The notes under the pieces are model-generated. The model was not told the DNA's origin. It made no database searches and saw nothing but the letters and a program-made list of their open reading frames with translations. From Ctena decussata (lineage: Eukaryota; Mollusca; Bivalvia; Lucinida; Lucinidae), in contig OZ022509.1 in the NCBI GenBank assembly GCA_963989385.1, positions 80,486,043 through 80,550,042 of the forward strand: a stretch of DNA of 64,000 nucleotides. Direction: 5' to 3'. Shown here piece after piece: positions 24,099 through 34,912 of the stretch. The first letter of the stretch is position 1. Every line of letters begins with the position of its first letter. The position numbers and the translations under genes were made by a program.

Positions 24099-25351
24099 TA
24101 AGGGTAGAGAGTGGGGGTGGGTGTTTTCAAAGGCGACAAACTCTGGTGGAAAATCAAATTTTGCCTTAATTTGAACTCATCTAAGATTTTATGCTAGTCC
24201 TGGTTAGCTGCAAGATTTAGGAAATCCAATTTAAAAAATTAATTGGCAAAGCCTGGGAAAAATTCATATATGCGCATTTTACTCCAACAACTCCAGGAAG
24301 TTATAGACCTAACACCAACAAAAGGACAGTCTGGTTGGACAAGGGGACAGGAATGCAAAAGTTGGGAAGGATACATAGGCAGGCTGAGGAGACTTTTGTG
24401 GACCCTACTGCAATGCCGGGACAAATGAGCGAGGTCTCAGACCTCTAAATGTTTGCAGATCCGAATTTAAATACGCGTAACCCTTGCCCTAGACTCGATA
24501 ACCATAACAGAATCACCGCTTTGAATCTGGCACAATTAAATATCAATGAGGAAGCGTAAAGATATCTACAGCCAATAAGTAAAAGAGAAAATATAGAACA
24601 GACACAGCCAATTTTTACATCCTGCCACAGATACCAAATGAGAAAGTAAAGTAATAATACTGACACACAAATCAAAACAATACCAGCGGAACATCAAGAC
24701 GCCAGCTTTACTCAGGAGATCCCCTTGATGATATCCTAAAATATTCTCAAAGATTCACATACTGATAGAAATCCAATAATTAATGACAATAATAGTAAAG
24801 TACAACAGAAGCACAATCACAAAACATAACCCATCGAACCCACTGACGGTGATATCAGGTTTTATCACCGAGGAAGGACGGAGCAGCTTCTTCGGACAGT
24901 TAACGCCACGCATTTGCATAATCATCTGATAAGCTAACTTAAACGGTCAATGAAAAGTCACCCTCTCTCTTTTTCATAGAACATATAATTCTTGAAGCAA
25001 ATACCGTACATGTTTTCATAGTTTTAACAGTCCAATTTACTGGACCATGATGTCTTAATCTTATTATCTGCTGCATGCATGTATGTCTTATTGAAATTTA
25101 TAGTCGATAGTATTAATGCCTGTATTTATATCTGATACTTACTTCATATCTAATTGATAGTTAGAGAAAACAACTGTAATCTTGTCCATCCCCGCCATTG
25201 AACGTTCACTGGATGGAATTGAATTTCAGTTCAGTGCATTGTCATTGAAGTGCAGATGAATTACATTGTGCGAATTTGTTTAGGTGTTGAATCAAGTTCA
25301 ATCAATTTGAAGAATACGAGATGTCGAATAAAGCAACTGAAACCTCATTCG
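24099..25351. other. unassigned AT-rich DNA
   Basis: No exon, RNA gene or repeat boundary I can support. Frames at 24239-24428 on both strands are not recognisable. Confidence 0.4.
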
Positions 25352-26422
25352 GCTGATTTCAATGCTCGTAATAAAAGTTTGACTGCCAAGCTTTTACAGC
25401 AGGGGTATCGGTATCATAAACTTTTGAAAGCTTTTTCTAAATTTTATCGTAGACAGTTTGAATTGGTTTCCAAATATAATACAGGGTTAAGGTCACTTTT
25501 GCAACAAGGCCTATCGGAACCTGAATTTTATGGTGACTTAGTATATAAATTACGCAAAATCATAGGGAAAACAGAATTTCCTGATCAATTTAAGAAAATT
25601 ATCGTACGATTTAAACGCATTGGCTATAACATAGATGTAATGCGACAGTCTGCCTGCTTAGTGGTTAACCCAATCACGGTTGACAACTTTGCTGTCCTCT
25701 TTAATTGCACGCCGGTGGGTTGGGGTTCAGACTCTATGATAGCCCCTACATAAAGCTATATATTAATTGGTTGGGATCGGATGTTTGTCTGTTTCCTGGC
25801 CCACCGGGGTTCAACTGGTGGTCTTCTTTTGCTCCAGTGCTCCAGTGGTGTTGCTGTCTCCACACGTTTCGGCCGTCGAGTCCTCATCCTTGCTTCATCA
25901 CGGTCTTTTCTTGATTTTAATTGTTGACCGTGATGACTCTCTGATGAGTTAGGACACCTCCATACGAACCGAACTACCATCTAATTGTGTGCATCGCGGC
26001 GGAGGGTGAGGGTGAATGTTTGGGCCCAGTAAAACCGGTTTAAACCCCCCAGTAGTTATTACTGACCGTCCCAAGGCGGTACTTTTGTTGCGGTTGCATT
26101 TGTTTTGTGTTCGGTGCGGTTTAATTTATTGTATTCTCATTTTAACCCTTCTATACTAAAAATAGAAAATAGGTAAAAATAATTGTTAAATGTTTTTCGT
26201 ATAATTTGCTTAGTCTGTTGTAACCCTTCTGTTGGTCTAAATTATTTAGTTCAATAAAGAAAGCTGGGTTGCTACCTATTTGGGAAAGAGCTGCTGACTC
26301 GGCTTATCACTTGTAATTTATTGTTTGTTGGGATGTCTTTGTCAATTTTTCCCTTTGATGTTGGGGATAGGGTTTGGGATCTGATTCAGTCAGTTCCTGA
26401 AGTGTAGTTACTCTTTAAATTT
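25352..26422 (+). mobile_element. Penelope-like retroelement, 3' end with tail
   Basis: The coding part (25352-25753, ending TAA) starts at DFNARNKSLTAKLLQQGYRY and runs through KFYRRQFELVSKY, QGLSEPEFYGDLVYK and VMRQSACLVVNPIT to MIAPT. The tail follows: TTTCGGCCGTCGAGTCCTCA at about 25869, then CTGATGAGTTAGGACACC, TTACTGACCGTCCCAAGGCGG and AATAAAGAAAGCTGGG. It ends CCTGAAGTGTAGTTACTC, TTTAAATT. It is 5'-truncated and lacks the RT core. The end lies 74 bp upstream of the host acceptor at 26495/26496. Confidence 0.8.
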
Positions 26423-26514
26423 CCATAACACAGTTGTTAATGAAAGAAATTAGATAAAATGAATGTTGTTTTCATAATACTGTTTTCCTTTGCAGCTGTC
26501 ATACCGATGACACA

Positions 26515-27252
26515 ATGTCATCCCTCAACGCACGACTAGCTGACCCGGGCTATAGGTATTGGGTTAAAGCTGCACTATGTATACAGTATCTTAAGAAGGG
26601 ACTGGAAAAGTTTGTAGAAGACAAGAGCCGAGAGGTACATGATAGCGTTTTAAAAGAAGTTCAGAACTGTGATAACATATTAGTTCAAGGGCTATGCACT
26701 GACGGCGTTATCAGGTTTAACCCAGCTGGGAAAACGTGGTCCGTGCACAATTGTACTTGTCAAGATTGTACACGATGCGTCGCTGTGATAGAGCACCAGG
26801 TTGTCAAAACTGGACAAATATATTTAGATCCAAAGGTGCAGGAGCTTCATGATAAAGTCTTACAGGAACTTGGTAGATTTGGTAACCCTTCAGTCAACGG
26901 TACATGTGCTGGTGCCAGCTTACGTTTTAACAGAAGACAAAACAATTGGGAGGTGACAAACTGTACCTGTCATAGATGCCAAATCTTCATTGATGAAATT
27001 AGCAAATACCGATGTGCAACCTTAGGCATATATCAAAACACCACATTTACTTTCAAGCAAAGTAATTTCAACAACTCTGATATCCAACAATGGCATACTG
27101 AGCACTGGCAGCTGGCAAAACTGTTTATGAACCAAGGCCAGGATGCGACAACAATCAGTCCTCGAGACACAGATATCAGTGGTCTGATAAACTTTATCGA
27201 CCACTGCGTCGTTCCGAGAATAGAAGTTGGAAATACACACTACATAGAGAAG
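26515..27252 (+). CDS. CXorf38-like (DUF4559) protein, coding exon 1
   Basis: First coding exon, 246 codons, of a gene whose product resembles vertebrate CXorf38, an uncharacterised protein with DUF4559. Seen: ARLADPGYRYWVKAALCIQY (residues 6-25), with W17 and a conserved amphipathic segment, matches the family start. Two copies of a Cys module follow at exact 70-residue spacing: VHDSVLKEVQ(41)...W75...NCTCQDC(79-85)..C88 and LHDKVLQELG(111)...W145...NCTCHRC(149-155). Then W193...HWQLAKLFM and DISGLINFIDHC (220-231) match the family's W..AK.FM..G and LL.LI..CDHF segments. Exon boundaries: acceptor TTTGCAG at 26495, and a donor that appears to be GC (AAG|GCAAGT) after 27252. A short out-of-frame ATG lies at 26507. 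Without splicing the frame stops at 27297. Function unknown; bivalves carry many relatives and an immune role has been supposed only from expansion. Confidence 0.82.
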
Positions 27253-27322
27253 GCAAGTGCAGAATGCAATTTAAAGGCCGATATTTTCTCTCCCTGACAA
27301 TGATTATCTTATAGTCATTTGC

Positions 27323-28189
27323 TTAAGGTGGTGATAATCACTGATTTGGGGCAAAGGCAAAAATCTGCATAAAACACTCAAAATACCACTGATCTTTCCA
27401 AAACTTAGCATATGCCTTCTTTATGTTGTTTCTGACAATTCAAACTCCCAAAATGCAGCATTTGTTAATGTTAAAAAGTGTTTTTATAAGGAAAGATCAA
27501 AGGGTAATTTTGTGCGCAATAATCTGAAAAAATATTATTGTTATTGAAAATATACTTAGTGCTGAGAGTTCCTTGTTGCATAATGGAGAGCGAGCTAGCA
27601 ATTTTTTTTTCAAACTCTTTCACACATTATCAGGCTGAGCAGATGAAAAAAGATGTGGTCTGTGTCCAATTTTTTTTTCAAAACACACAGGTGAAACAGG
27701 TGAGACTATTTTAACAAGGTTGAACAATTTCATCTACACACCAGTGATCATGTAAGTAATGTATTATTTATACTGTAGGTGTTACATAGGTATGCTTGCC
27801 TACCCTATATTTAATAAATGCATCCAGTGTACATTACCTTGTTCATGGTTGAACATTTGAGAAAAAGCTACCGTTTTCATCTGGTCTACATTACAATTTG
27901 AGAAAGAGTTGGAATAAATAATTGCTAGGTCGCTCTTCATTATGCAATAACGCACCTTCAGTACTACGTAAGTTTTCAATAACGATGTTAATTTTTTTGA
28001 TTATTGCGCAGAAAACTACCCTTTGATCTTTCCTTATAAAAACACTTTTTTAAGCAGCATGTACGTCTATTTTGTATTCTAAACTGTAACGAACAACAAA
28101 AATAAGAAGTCTGCTAACTTTCAGGGAGATACGTTACTTTTTTATGGTTTTATGCAGATTTTTACATTTACCATAAATCACCACCTTAA
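27323..28189. mobile_element. TTAA-flanked MITE with long inverted arms (intron 1)
   Basis: TTAA at 27323-27326 and 28186-28189 bracket an 859-bp element. Its ends read GGTGGTGAT inward on both sides. The inverted similarity runs about 285 bp into each arm (AAAAATCTGCATAAAA, TTTTTATAAGGAAAGATCAA, TTGCATAATG.AGAGCGA). The central 300 bp are unpaired. There is no coding sequence. TTAA targets are known for piggyBac-type elements, but the ends do not allow a firm superfamily call. Confidence 0.85.
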
Positions 28190-28221
28190 AAGGAATCTAA
28201 TTATTACAACTTTGTTATTTT

Positions 28222-28292
28222 CACTGCAGCTATTGTTAAGTGTCATGTTGCGGCAGTAAACCGTCTCCCCGTACATCATTATAGTGCAGGTA
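28222..28292 (-). repeat. dispersed fragment of the 380-bp unit
   Basis: CCGTCTCCCCGTACATCATT is the reverse complement of the ATGATGTACGGGGAGACG stretch of the 42.4-kb units. A second diverged + strand copy is at about 48838-48915. Confidence 0.6.
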
Positions 28293-28616
28293 GCATAATT
28301 TCTGCTCCAGGCCTTTAAAATCAGTTAGTTAACAGTTTGTCATTTTAAAATAAAGAAAAAGGTTCTGCTTGAGCCTGTGCTTGAGCTAGAATACGTTGAA
28401 GATTTTGCATATTTCACTACTGGCCATTCGCAAACTCAATGCAATTGAATCTGCTTTGTCCATTTCGTCGATATTGTTCATACTCACAATTGCGTTGAAT
28501 TCTTAGAACTATAATTTAGCAGGATTAAGATGTCAGCTTTGATTCTTCAAAACTTATTTACAATTAGGTCAATGAATGATAATAATAAAAAAATGTAAGG
28601 TTTAAATGCTAATTCT

Positions 28617-28891
28617 ACGCCGGGCCGCGTAGCGCAGTTGGTAGGACGCCTGACTTGTAAGTCAGAGGTCCTGGGTTCGATACCCGGTCCGGCCACTTAC
28701 TTTCAATTTCCCTTCCACTGATTCAAGAAGGGCAGTAGTTGTCAGTTGCTGGTGAAAGTAAGTACACTTAGTATTGATTAACTGCTTCGGAGGTCTAAGC
28801 CTGCCCAGGAATAGTGTGTTTAATTTAACTGACCGTCCCGACGTGACCATAGCTGTTTACCATGGACGTTTAACAATAACACAACAAAAAA
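28617..28891 (+). mobile_element. complete tRNA-derived SINE with 9-bp TSD (intron 1)
   Basis: GCTAATTCT flanks it at 28608-28616 and 28892-28900. The head 28623-28695 is tRNA-like: GGCCGCG...GTCCGGCC acceptor, TAGCGCAGTTGGTAGG A box, an anticodon region containing CTTGTAA, and GGGTTCGATACCC B box and T loop. The D and anticodon arms carry extra bases and do not fold as a normal tRNA, so this is a SINE head and not a tRNA gene. The body ends GACCGTCCCGACGTGACCAT...GACGTTTAACAATAAC. It lacks the ~100-bp internal segment found in the copy at 10068. Confidence 0.88.
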
Positions 28892-28927
28892 GCTAATTCT
28901 TAATAATGACTTTATTTTCGAGCATAT

Positions 28928-29803
28928 TAAAAGTAAAAAGTATGCAAAGACCAGGAACTGAAACAATCAAAATCCAAATCCAGCCCTCAAACCATAGTTG
29001 GAAACAACTAAGATTACAAATAATCAAGATACAGAGAACATATGGCCAACCGAGTGAGCAGCTTGTTCCCAAAAGGTGGCCACTCAGCAACCCAAACCGA
29101 ACCAAAAATAATAATAACATACATAAGGTTAAACATCACAGAAACTCTGACACCAAAAACAGGCAACAAAGAACCACAACAGAACTACCGCCTTGGAACG
29201 GTCAGTAATGAATTACTGGGGGGCTTAAATCGATTTTACAGGCCCAACCTCACCCTCAGTTTCTGAAGTGATACAAAACATTTAGTTGGTTGTTCGGTTC
29301 GCATGATAACCCTCTAACTCGTCAATGAATCATCACGGTAAACACATAAATCACATTTCAACACCATGAAGAAGCAAAGACGAGGACTCAACAGATACAA
29401 CGGGCCGTCTGACAGGTGGAGATCCCTGTCCTGCCAAGCAACCCCACTGGAAATCTGAAGCAAAAGAAGGTCACCAGTTGAGCCCCGGTGGACCAAGCAA
29501 CAGACAAAAAGGCTCCGGTCCCAACCAACTAAAATATATATAGCTTTAGGTCGGGGCCATCATAGAGTCTGACGACCGATCCCCCGGTGTGCAATTAAAG
29601 AGTGCAGCAAAGCTATCAACCGTGATTGGGTTAATCACTAAGCATGCAGACTGTCGCATAACATTTAAATTATAGTCAATACGTTTGTGACGTATTATTA
29701 TTTTTCGGAATTGATCAGAAAAATCAGTCCTACCCTTAATCTTTTTGAATTTGTATACTAAGTCACCATAAAATTCTGGTTCCGATAGGCCTTGGTGTAA
29801 AAG
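28928..29803 (-). mobile_element. Penelope-like retroelement, 3' end (copy B, intron 1)
   Basis: Near-identical to 18453-19340: the same tail and the same C-terminal protein motifs (GLSEPEFYGDLVYKFKKI, MRQSACLVINPIT, LFNCTPGDR). The similarity stops abruptly at about 29803, so it is 5'-truncated by some 380 bp relative to copy A. Beyond the junction a short TACATTCTAAYATATTAAAT duplication (about 29806-29860) occurs. Confidence 0.8.
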
Positions 29804-30046
29804 TACATTGGTACATTCTAACATATTAAATCTGGTACATTCTAATATATTAAATCTGGTACCGGTTGATCTGTGTGGCTCACTGAAACCCGTACCTACT
29901 GCGCGTAGCTTATAAACTGTCAACTGTTTATTATCTATTTGTCTAACTGTCATATTAACTTTCTTCCGCATGCATCTTTAATATTGTTTGCCTTACATTA
30001 CATTCCATATACACCTTAGGCTTGTTTTCCTCCTAATATATTTCAG

Positions 30047-30205
30047 TGCCGAGAAGGAAGGAACTTCATAATACACAAAGCAGCAATGACTCTTATAGAG
30101 GCCGACTTTCTCTCAAAAACACAAGACATGATAGACCTACTATCTGATCCGAGGAGTTTGGTACAACGTGAAGAAACTCAGGATGCCGTAAATATGATTA
30201 ACAAG
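30047..30205 (+). CDS. CXorf38-like protein, coding exon 2 with HEPN-type motif
   Basis: 53 codons, phase 0 at both ends, between TTTCAG (30041-30046) and AAG|GTATTG. It starts CREGRNFIIHKAAMTL, which aligns with CRNEIMHSSEMKV-type sequence of human CXorf38 directly after the segment ending exon 1. R251-N252-F-I-I-H256 fits the R-x4-H motif of HEPN domains, the catalytic signature of RNase-type HEPN proteins. Catalysis is inferred, not shown. The rest (SKTQDMIDLLSDPRSLVQRE, DAVNMINK) looks helical. The exon lies 2.8 kb downstream of exon 1, beyond a MITE, a SINE and a Penelope-like copy. Confidence 0.8.
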
Positions 30206-30805
30206 GTATTGCCACTACATGTAAACATTACACTAAAGCAATACGAAATGCATTTAATTCTTTCCCACTTATTGTGGTATTTGTTGACGACGTTGATTAT
30301 TTATCCTTGGTAATTGCGTCGGGCAACTATACACCTGCACATAAAAGTGGAATTGTTTTACTCGCACGTATCCTTCTATAAGTTGTTCATTGTCGGGTCT
30401 GATATCTGGCTGTTTGCATTTGCCTGATAAAAACTATAATGGTGGCCTTTGGAAACAAAGAACTCATACAAGAGCAAACATAGGAGTCTCAGTTATAATG
30501 AGACCATTCATGCAACTTTAGTGCCATTTGTAAAGCTGTGTACACCTCTTAGGACCGACTAAAGTAAAGGTACCAGCATTGGCTCAGTGGGTCGTAATGA
30601 AATTTTCTGGTCCTTGTGATCATTTGGCTCATTTTAGCCAGTTTGGAAATAGTGTTCCGCTGAAGCCGCTGCTAGGGGGTGTGAGCAGTGTTGAATATTA
30701 AATTACTGGGCATGAACAGACTCAGTTAAACTGATTTTTCTTATTTCGTTCCGGTGAGTATTCCTTGGTGATGTTTTTGCTTCTAGAGGATCTACTATCA
30801 GAAAT
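30206..30805. other. intron 2, start; unassigned
   Basis: No repeat boundary or exon recognised between the donor at 30206 and the tandem-repeat element. Confidence 0.5.
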
Positions 30806-33800
30806 TACTAGCTCACCTGAGCCGAAGGCTCACAAGGTGAGCTTATAGTATAAGCTTGGTCCGTCGTCCGTCGTCAGGTGTCCGTCGTCCGTCGTCCGTC
30901 CACACTTTTAGGCATTAATATCTGCTAAAGTAGCTGGCCAATCTTGATCAAATTTTATGGTAGCATGGTTGTGGTGGGGAATTGATTGGATATAGTTTTG
31001 AGACAAATTGGTTTAAAACTGTGGTTACCATGGCAACAAAAAGGTCTCATAGACTTATAATGGGGAAAATGTTGTCCGGGCCCTAGCGTCTTAATTTTTG
31101 ATCGCAACTTCTTCAAACTTGCAGGTATCCACGACAGTCTAAACATCTCGGACAAGTTCGAATTTGGGCCAGGTTGAATCATTTTTTTCAGAGTTACTTG
31201 CCCTTGAGTGATAAAATATTTTCCCATAGACTTACAATGGGAAAATTGTTGTCCGGGCCCTAGCTTCTTCATTTTTGATTGCAACTTCTTGTAACTTGCA
31301 GGTATTCAGGACCGTCCAAACATCTCGGACTAGTTCGAATTTGGGCCAGGTTGGATCATTCTTTTCAGACTTACTAGCCCTTGAGCTATGAAATATATAA
31401 TGAGGAAAATGTTGTCCGGGCCCTAGATTCTTTATTTTTGATCGCAACTTCTTGTAACTTGCAGGTATCCAGGAAAGTCAAAACATCTCGGACCTGTTCG
31501 AATTTGGGCCAGGTTGATTCATTTTTTTCAGAGTTACGGGCCCTTGAGCGACAAAATATTTTCCCATAGACTTATAATGGGGAAAATTTTGTCCGGGCCC
31601 TAGCTTCTTCATTTTAGATTGCAACTTCTTGTAACTTGCAGGTATTCAGGATAGCCAAAACATCTTGGACCAGTTCGAAGTTGGCCCAGGTTGGATCATT
31701 CTTTTCAGACTTACTAGCCCTTGAGCGTCAAATTTTTTTCCCATAGACTTTGTCATTGCTCTAGTGCCTTGATTTGTGGACCAATTTTTATTTAATTTCA
31801 CACAAGTGATTAGTATGACAATATCTTGGACAAGTTCGCGCTTCAGCATTCTGGGGTCAAGGTCAAGGTCACAGTGGCTTTTTGAGAAAAAATTTATCAT
31901 CGCTCTAGCACCTTCATTTATGGACTGATTTTGATTAAAACTTCACACAATTGTTTAGTATGACAATATCATGAATAAGTTTGCGTTTCATGAATAAGTT
32001 TGAGCTTCAGCGTGCTAAGGTCAAGGTCACAGTCGCCATTTTTAGAAAAAACTTTGTCATGGCTCTAGCACCTTCATTTGTGGACCGAATTCAATTAAAT
32101 TTCACACAAGTGATTGGTATGACAATATCTTGGACAAGTTTGCGGTTCAGCGTTCTGGGGTCAAGGTCACAGTGGCTATTTTAGAGAACTTTGTCAACCC
32201 TCTAGCCCCTTAATTTATGGTCGGATTTTGATTAAAACTTCACACAAATGTTAAGTATGACACTATCTTGAACAAGCTCCGGTTTCAGCATCCAAAGGTC
32301 AATGTCAAGGTCACAGTGGCTATTTTTAGAAAAACTTTGTCATCACTCTAGCGCATTCATTTATTGACCAATTTCGATTTAACTTCACACAAGTGATAAG
32401 TATTAAGATACCTTGGGCAAGTTTGCATTTCAGCATTCTGGGTCAAGGTCAGGGTCACAGTGGCTATATCAAGAAAAACTTTGTCATTACTCGAGCGCCT
32501 TCATTTACGGACCGATTTTGATTAACTTCACACAAATGCTGAGTATGAACAGTATCTTGAACAAGCTCGCGTTTTGGCGTTCTAGGGTCAAGGTCACAGT
32601 TGTTATTTTTAAAAAACTTTGTCATCGCTCTGGCAACTTCATTTATGGACCGATTTTGATGTAACTTTACCCAATGTTTAGCATGACAGTACATGTATCT
32701 TGAACAAGTTTGCGATTCAGCGTTCTAAGGTCAAGGTCACAGTTGCTGTTTTTAGAAAAACTTTGTCATCGCTCTGGATACTTCATTTATAGACAGGTTA
32801 CACAACTGTTTAGTATGGCAATATTTTGTACAAGTTTGTGTTTCAGTGTTCTAAGGTCAAGGTCACAGTGGTTATCTTTAGAAAACCTCTGTCATCGCTC
32901 TGGCGACTTCATTTATGAACTGATTTTGATTTAACTTCACACAAATGTTTAGTATGACAGTATTTTGAACAAGTTTGCTTTTCAGCATTCTAAGGTCAAG
33001 ATCACAGAGGCTATTTTTAGAAACACTTTGTCATCGCTCTAGCGCCTTCATTTATGGACCAATTTTCAATTAACTTCGCACAAATGTTTAGTATGACATT
33101 ATCTTCGACAAGTTTTTATTTCAACATTCTAGGGCTAAGGTCAAGGTCACAGGGGCTATTTTTACTGTCAGTGCAATTATCTCACCTTCCCGGTAAGCTT
33201 ATTCTGTGACAAACAGATAGGCTGAATTTTTCAATTACACCACATGTGCTGTCCGCAAAGTTTCTTTTGTCTCTCATCAGCAACGTCTAAAACTAGATGC
33301 CATTTATGATGAAACAATATTCTCGTATAATATGTACTTGATATTGGTTTGCATAAGAATACGCAGAATTTAGAGTATAAAGATTTAGATGTTTCTGAGG
33401 ACGCCGTCAAGTACATTAACATAGACTACTACTGACGACTCTAAGATATTTCACTATGTTGGCTGTCTACCATGTGTTCAAGTTAGGTTAAACGATATGT
33501 AAATTTTGTAAACGTTTACCACATATACACGAAGCATTACCGTTTATCCGTGTACACTTAGAAAAATCTTGTGTTCACTCTAGAGGGCACTGTTTTTATC
33601 CAATTCATGAAACTTTGTCAGACTGTTTATTTGTATGAAATCTAGGGCAGGTTTGTAAGTGGGTCATGTCAGGTGAAAAAGTAGGTCACTAAATCAGCTA
33701 TGAGAAAACCCTTGAGTACACTCTGGAGGGCACAGTTTCATCCAATCTTTGTTCAGAATGTTTATTTCTATGTAATTTCGAACAAGGTGCTCTAGTGACC

Positions 33801-33984
33801 TCCTTTATTAACCAGTTTTGTTACCAGTATAACTTCACAGCGATACTGGATTAGTATGATGTCAAAATCTGCACTCTTCTAAAACCACTGGTTTAAGGCT
33901 TTTAACAAATGAGTAAAGTAACAAAATGTGTCTGTTGACAGTATGATCTCAGGTGAGCTACAGGACCATTGGTCCTCTTGTTTT
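30806..33984. mobile_element. tandem-repeat element, CTCACCTGAG ends (Helentron/HINE-like), intron 2
   Basis: The left end TAGCTCACCTGAGCCGAAGG forms a hairpin with CTCACAAGGTGAGCT and is followed by (TCCGTCG)n. The right end CTCAGGTGAGC carries the hairpin AGGACCATTGGTCCT and ends CTTGTTTT. The interior has two unrelated tandem blocks. The first, about 31030-31740, has units of about 170 bp with TTGTCCGGGCCCTAG and CAACTTCTTGTAACTTGCAG. The second, about 31750-33170, has 9-10 units with CTTTGTCATCGCTCTAG, CTTCACACAA and TCAAGGTCACAGTGGCTATT. There are no Rep/helicase sequences. The superfamily is inferred from end structure. Confidence 0.75.
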
Positions 33985-34440
33985 ACATACTCTGAAGCTT
34001 GTGTTGTGCTGTGTGCAGATTATTTTTTGGGGTCCTTTGTGATCATTTGGGTTCATTCTTAGTCAGTTTGACACCGAAGGTTTCACCAAAGCCGTTGCTC
34101 TGGACTCTGGATTATAGGCATTTTTGTTGCAACATTTCACTTGTGTACATGAACAGACCCATTCAAATCGAGCCTTCCGTTTTTTCCTGCTTTGATGTGT
34201 TCCTTGATTCCGGAGGATCTTGCATCTTTTTTTTTTCACGGCGGCGAAACGGAACTTTCCACTTGCAAGAATAAAAAAAAATTCTATAATCATGGTTACA
34301 TTTTGAAACAACGCACACCTAAAAGAACAACAGTTGGAGACCCGAATTCATTTAGACTGAACTTACAACAACAGACAAATACTAATACAAAGCTGACAAA
34401 TAATGACAATGATAGTGATAAATAATCGAAGTATCGCCTT
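33985..34440. other. intron 2, unassigned, merging into Penelope-derived tail
   Basis: Only 34420-34447 (CGCCTTAGAACGGTCAGTAA) is recognisable, as the tail phrase of the Penelope-like copies. The rest is unassigned. Confidence 0.45.
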
Positions 34441-34445
34441 AGAAC

Positions 34446-34912
34446 GGTCAGTAAACTCTGAGGTCCGACCTACCGGCGTGCAACTAATTTCTGAGGATCT
34501 CCCTACCAGCGTGCAACTAAGTCTTAGATCCAACCTACCGGTGTGCAACTAAACTCAGGTCCTACCTACCAGCGTGCAATTAAAATCTGAGGTCAGACCT
34601 ACCGGTGTGGAACTAGACTCTGGGGTCCGACACAACGGCATGTAACTGAACTCTAAGGTCCGACCTACCGGCGTGCAACTAAACTCTGATGTCCAACCCA
34701 CCGGCGTGCAACTATACTCTGAGGTCCGACCTACCAGCGTGCGTCTAAACTCTGTTGTCCGACCTACCAGCGTGCAACTTTACTCTGAGATCCGACCTAT
34801 CGGCGTGGAACTAAACTATGAGGTTCAACCTACCAGCGTGCAACAAGACACTGATGTCCGAGCTGCCAGCATGGCACTAAACTCTTTGATCCAATCTGCG
34901 GGCGTGCAACAA
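34446..34912. repeat. 33-bp minisatellite made from Penelope-like coding sequence
   Basis: About 14 units of 33 bp (TCYGAGGTCCGACCTACCGG, then CGTGCAACTAAAC). Each corresponds to the antisense of the segment encoding LFNCTPGDRASD in copies A and B. The period is 11 codons, so the + strand stays open and gives an 11-residue pattern (LNSDVQPTGVQ, LYSEVRPTSVR). The array is joined on its right to normal Penelope-like sequence. Confidence 0.85.

Noticed and set aside
25926..25985. Hammerhead ribozyme in the Penelope-like tail
   Set aside because: CTGATGAG...CGAA is present, but GAAA is replaced by GAAC, stem II has mismatches, I find no stem III, and in copies A and B the CTGATGA core is changed.
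28623..28695. tRNA gene with TGT-like anticodon
   Set aside because: The boxes are good, but the D and anticodon arms have extra bases. The sequence is the head of a 275-bp insertion with a 9-bp target duplication, so it is a SINE.
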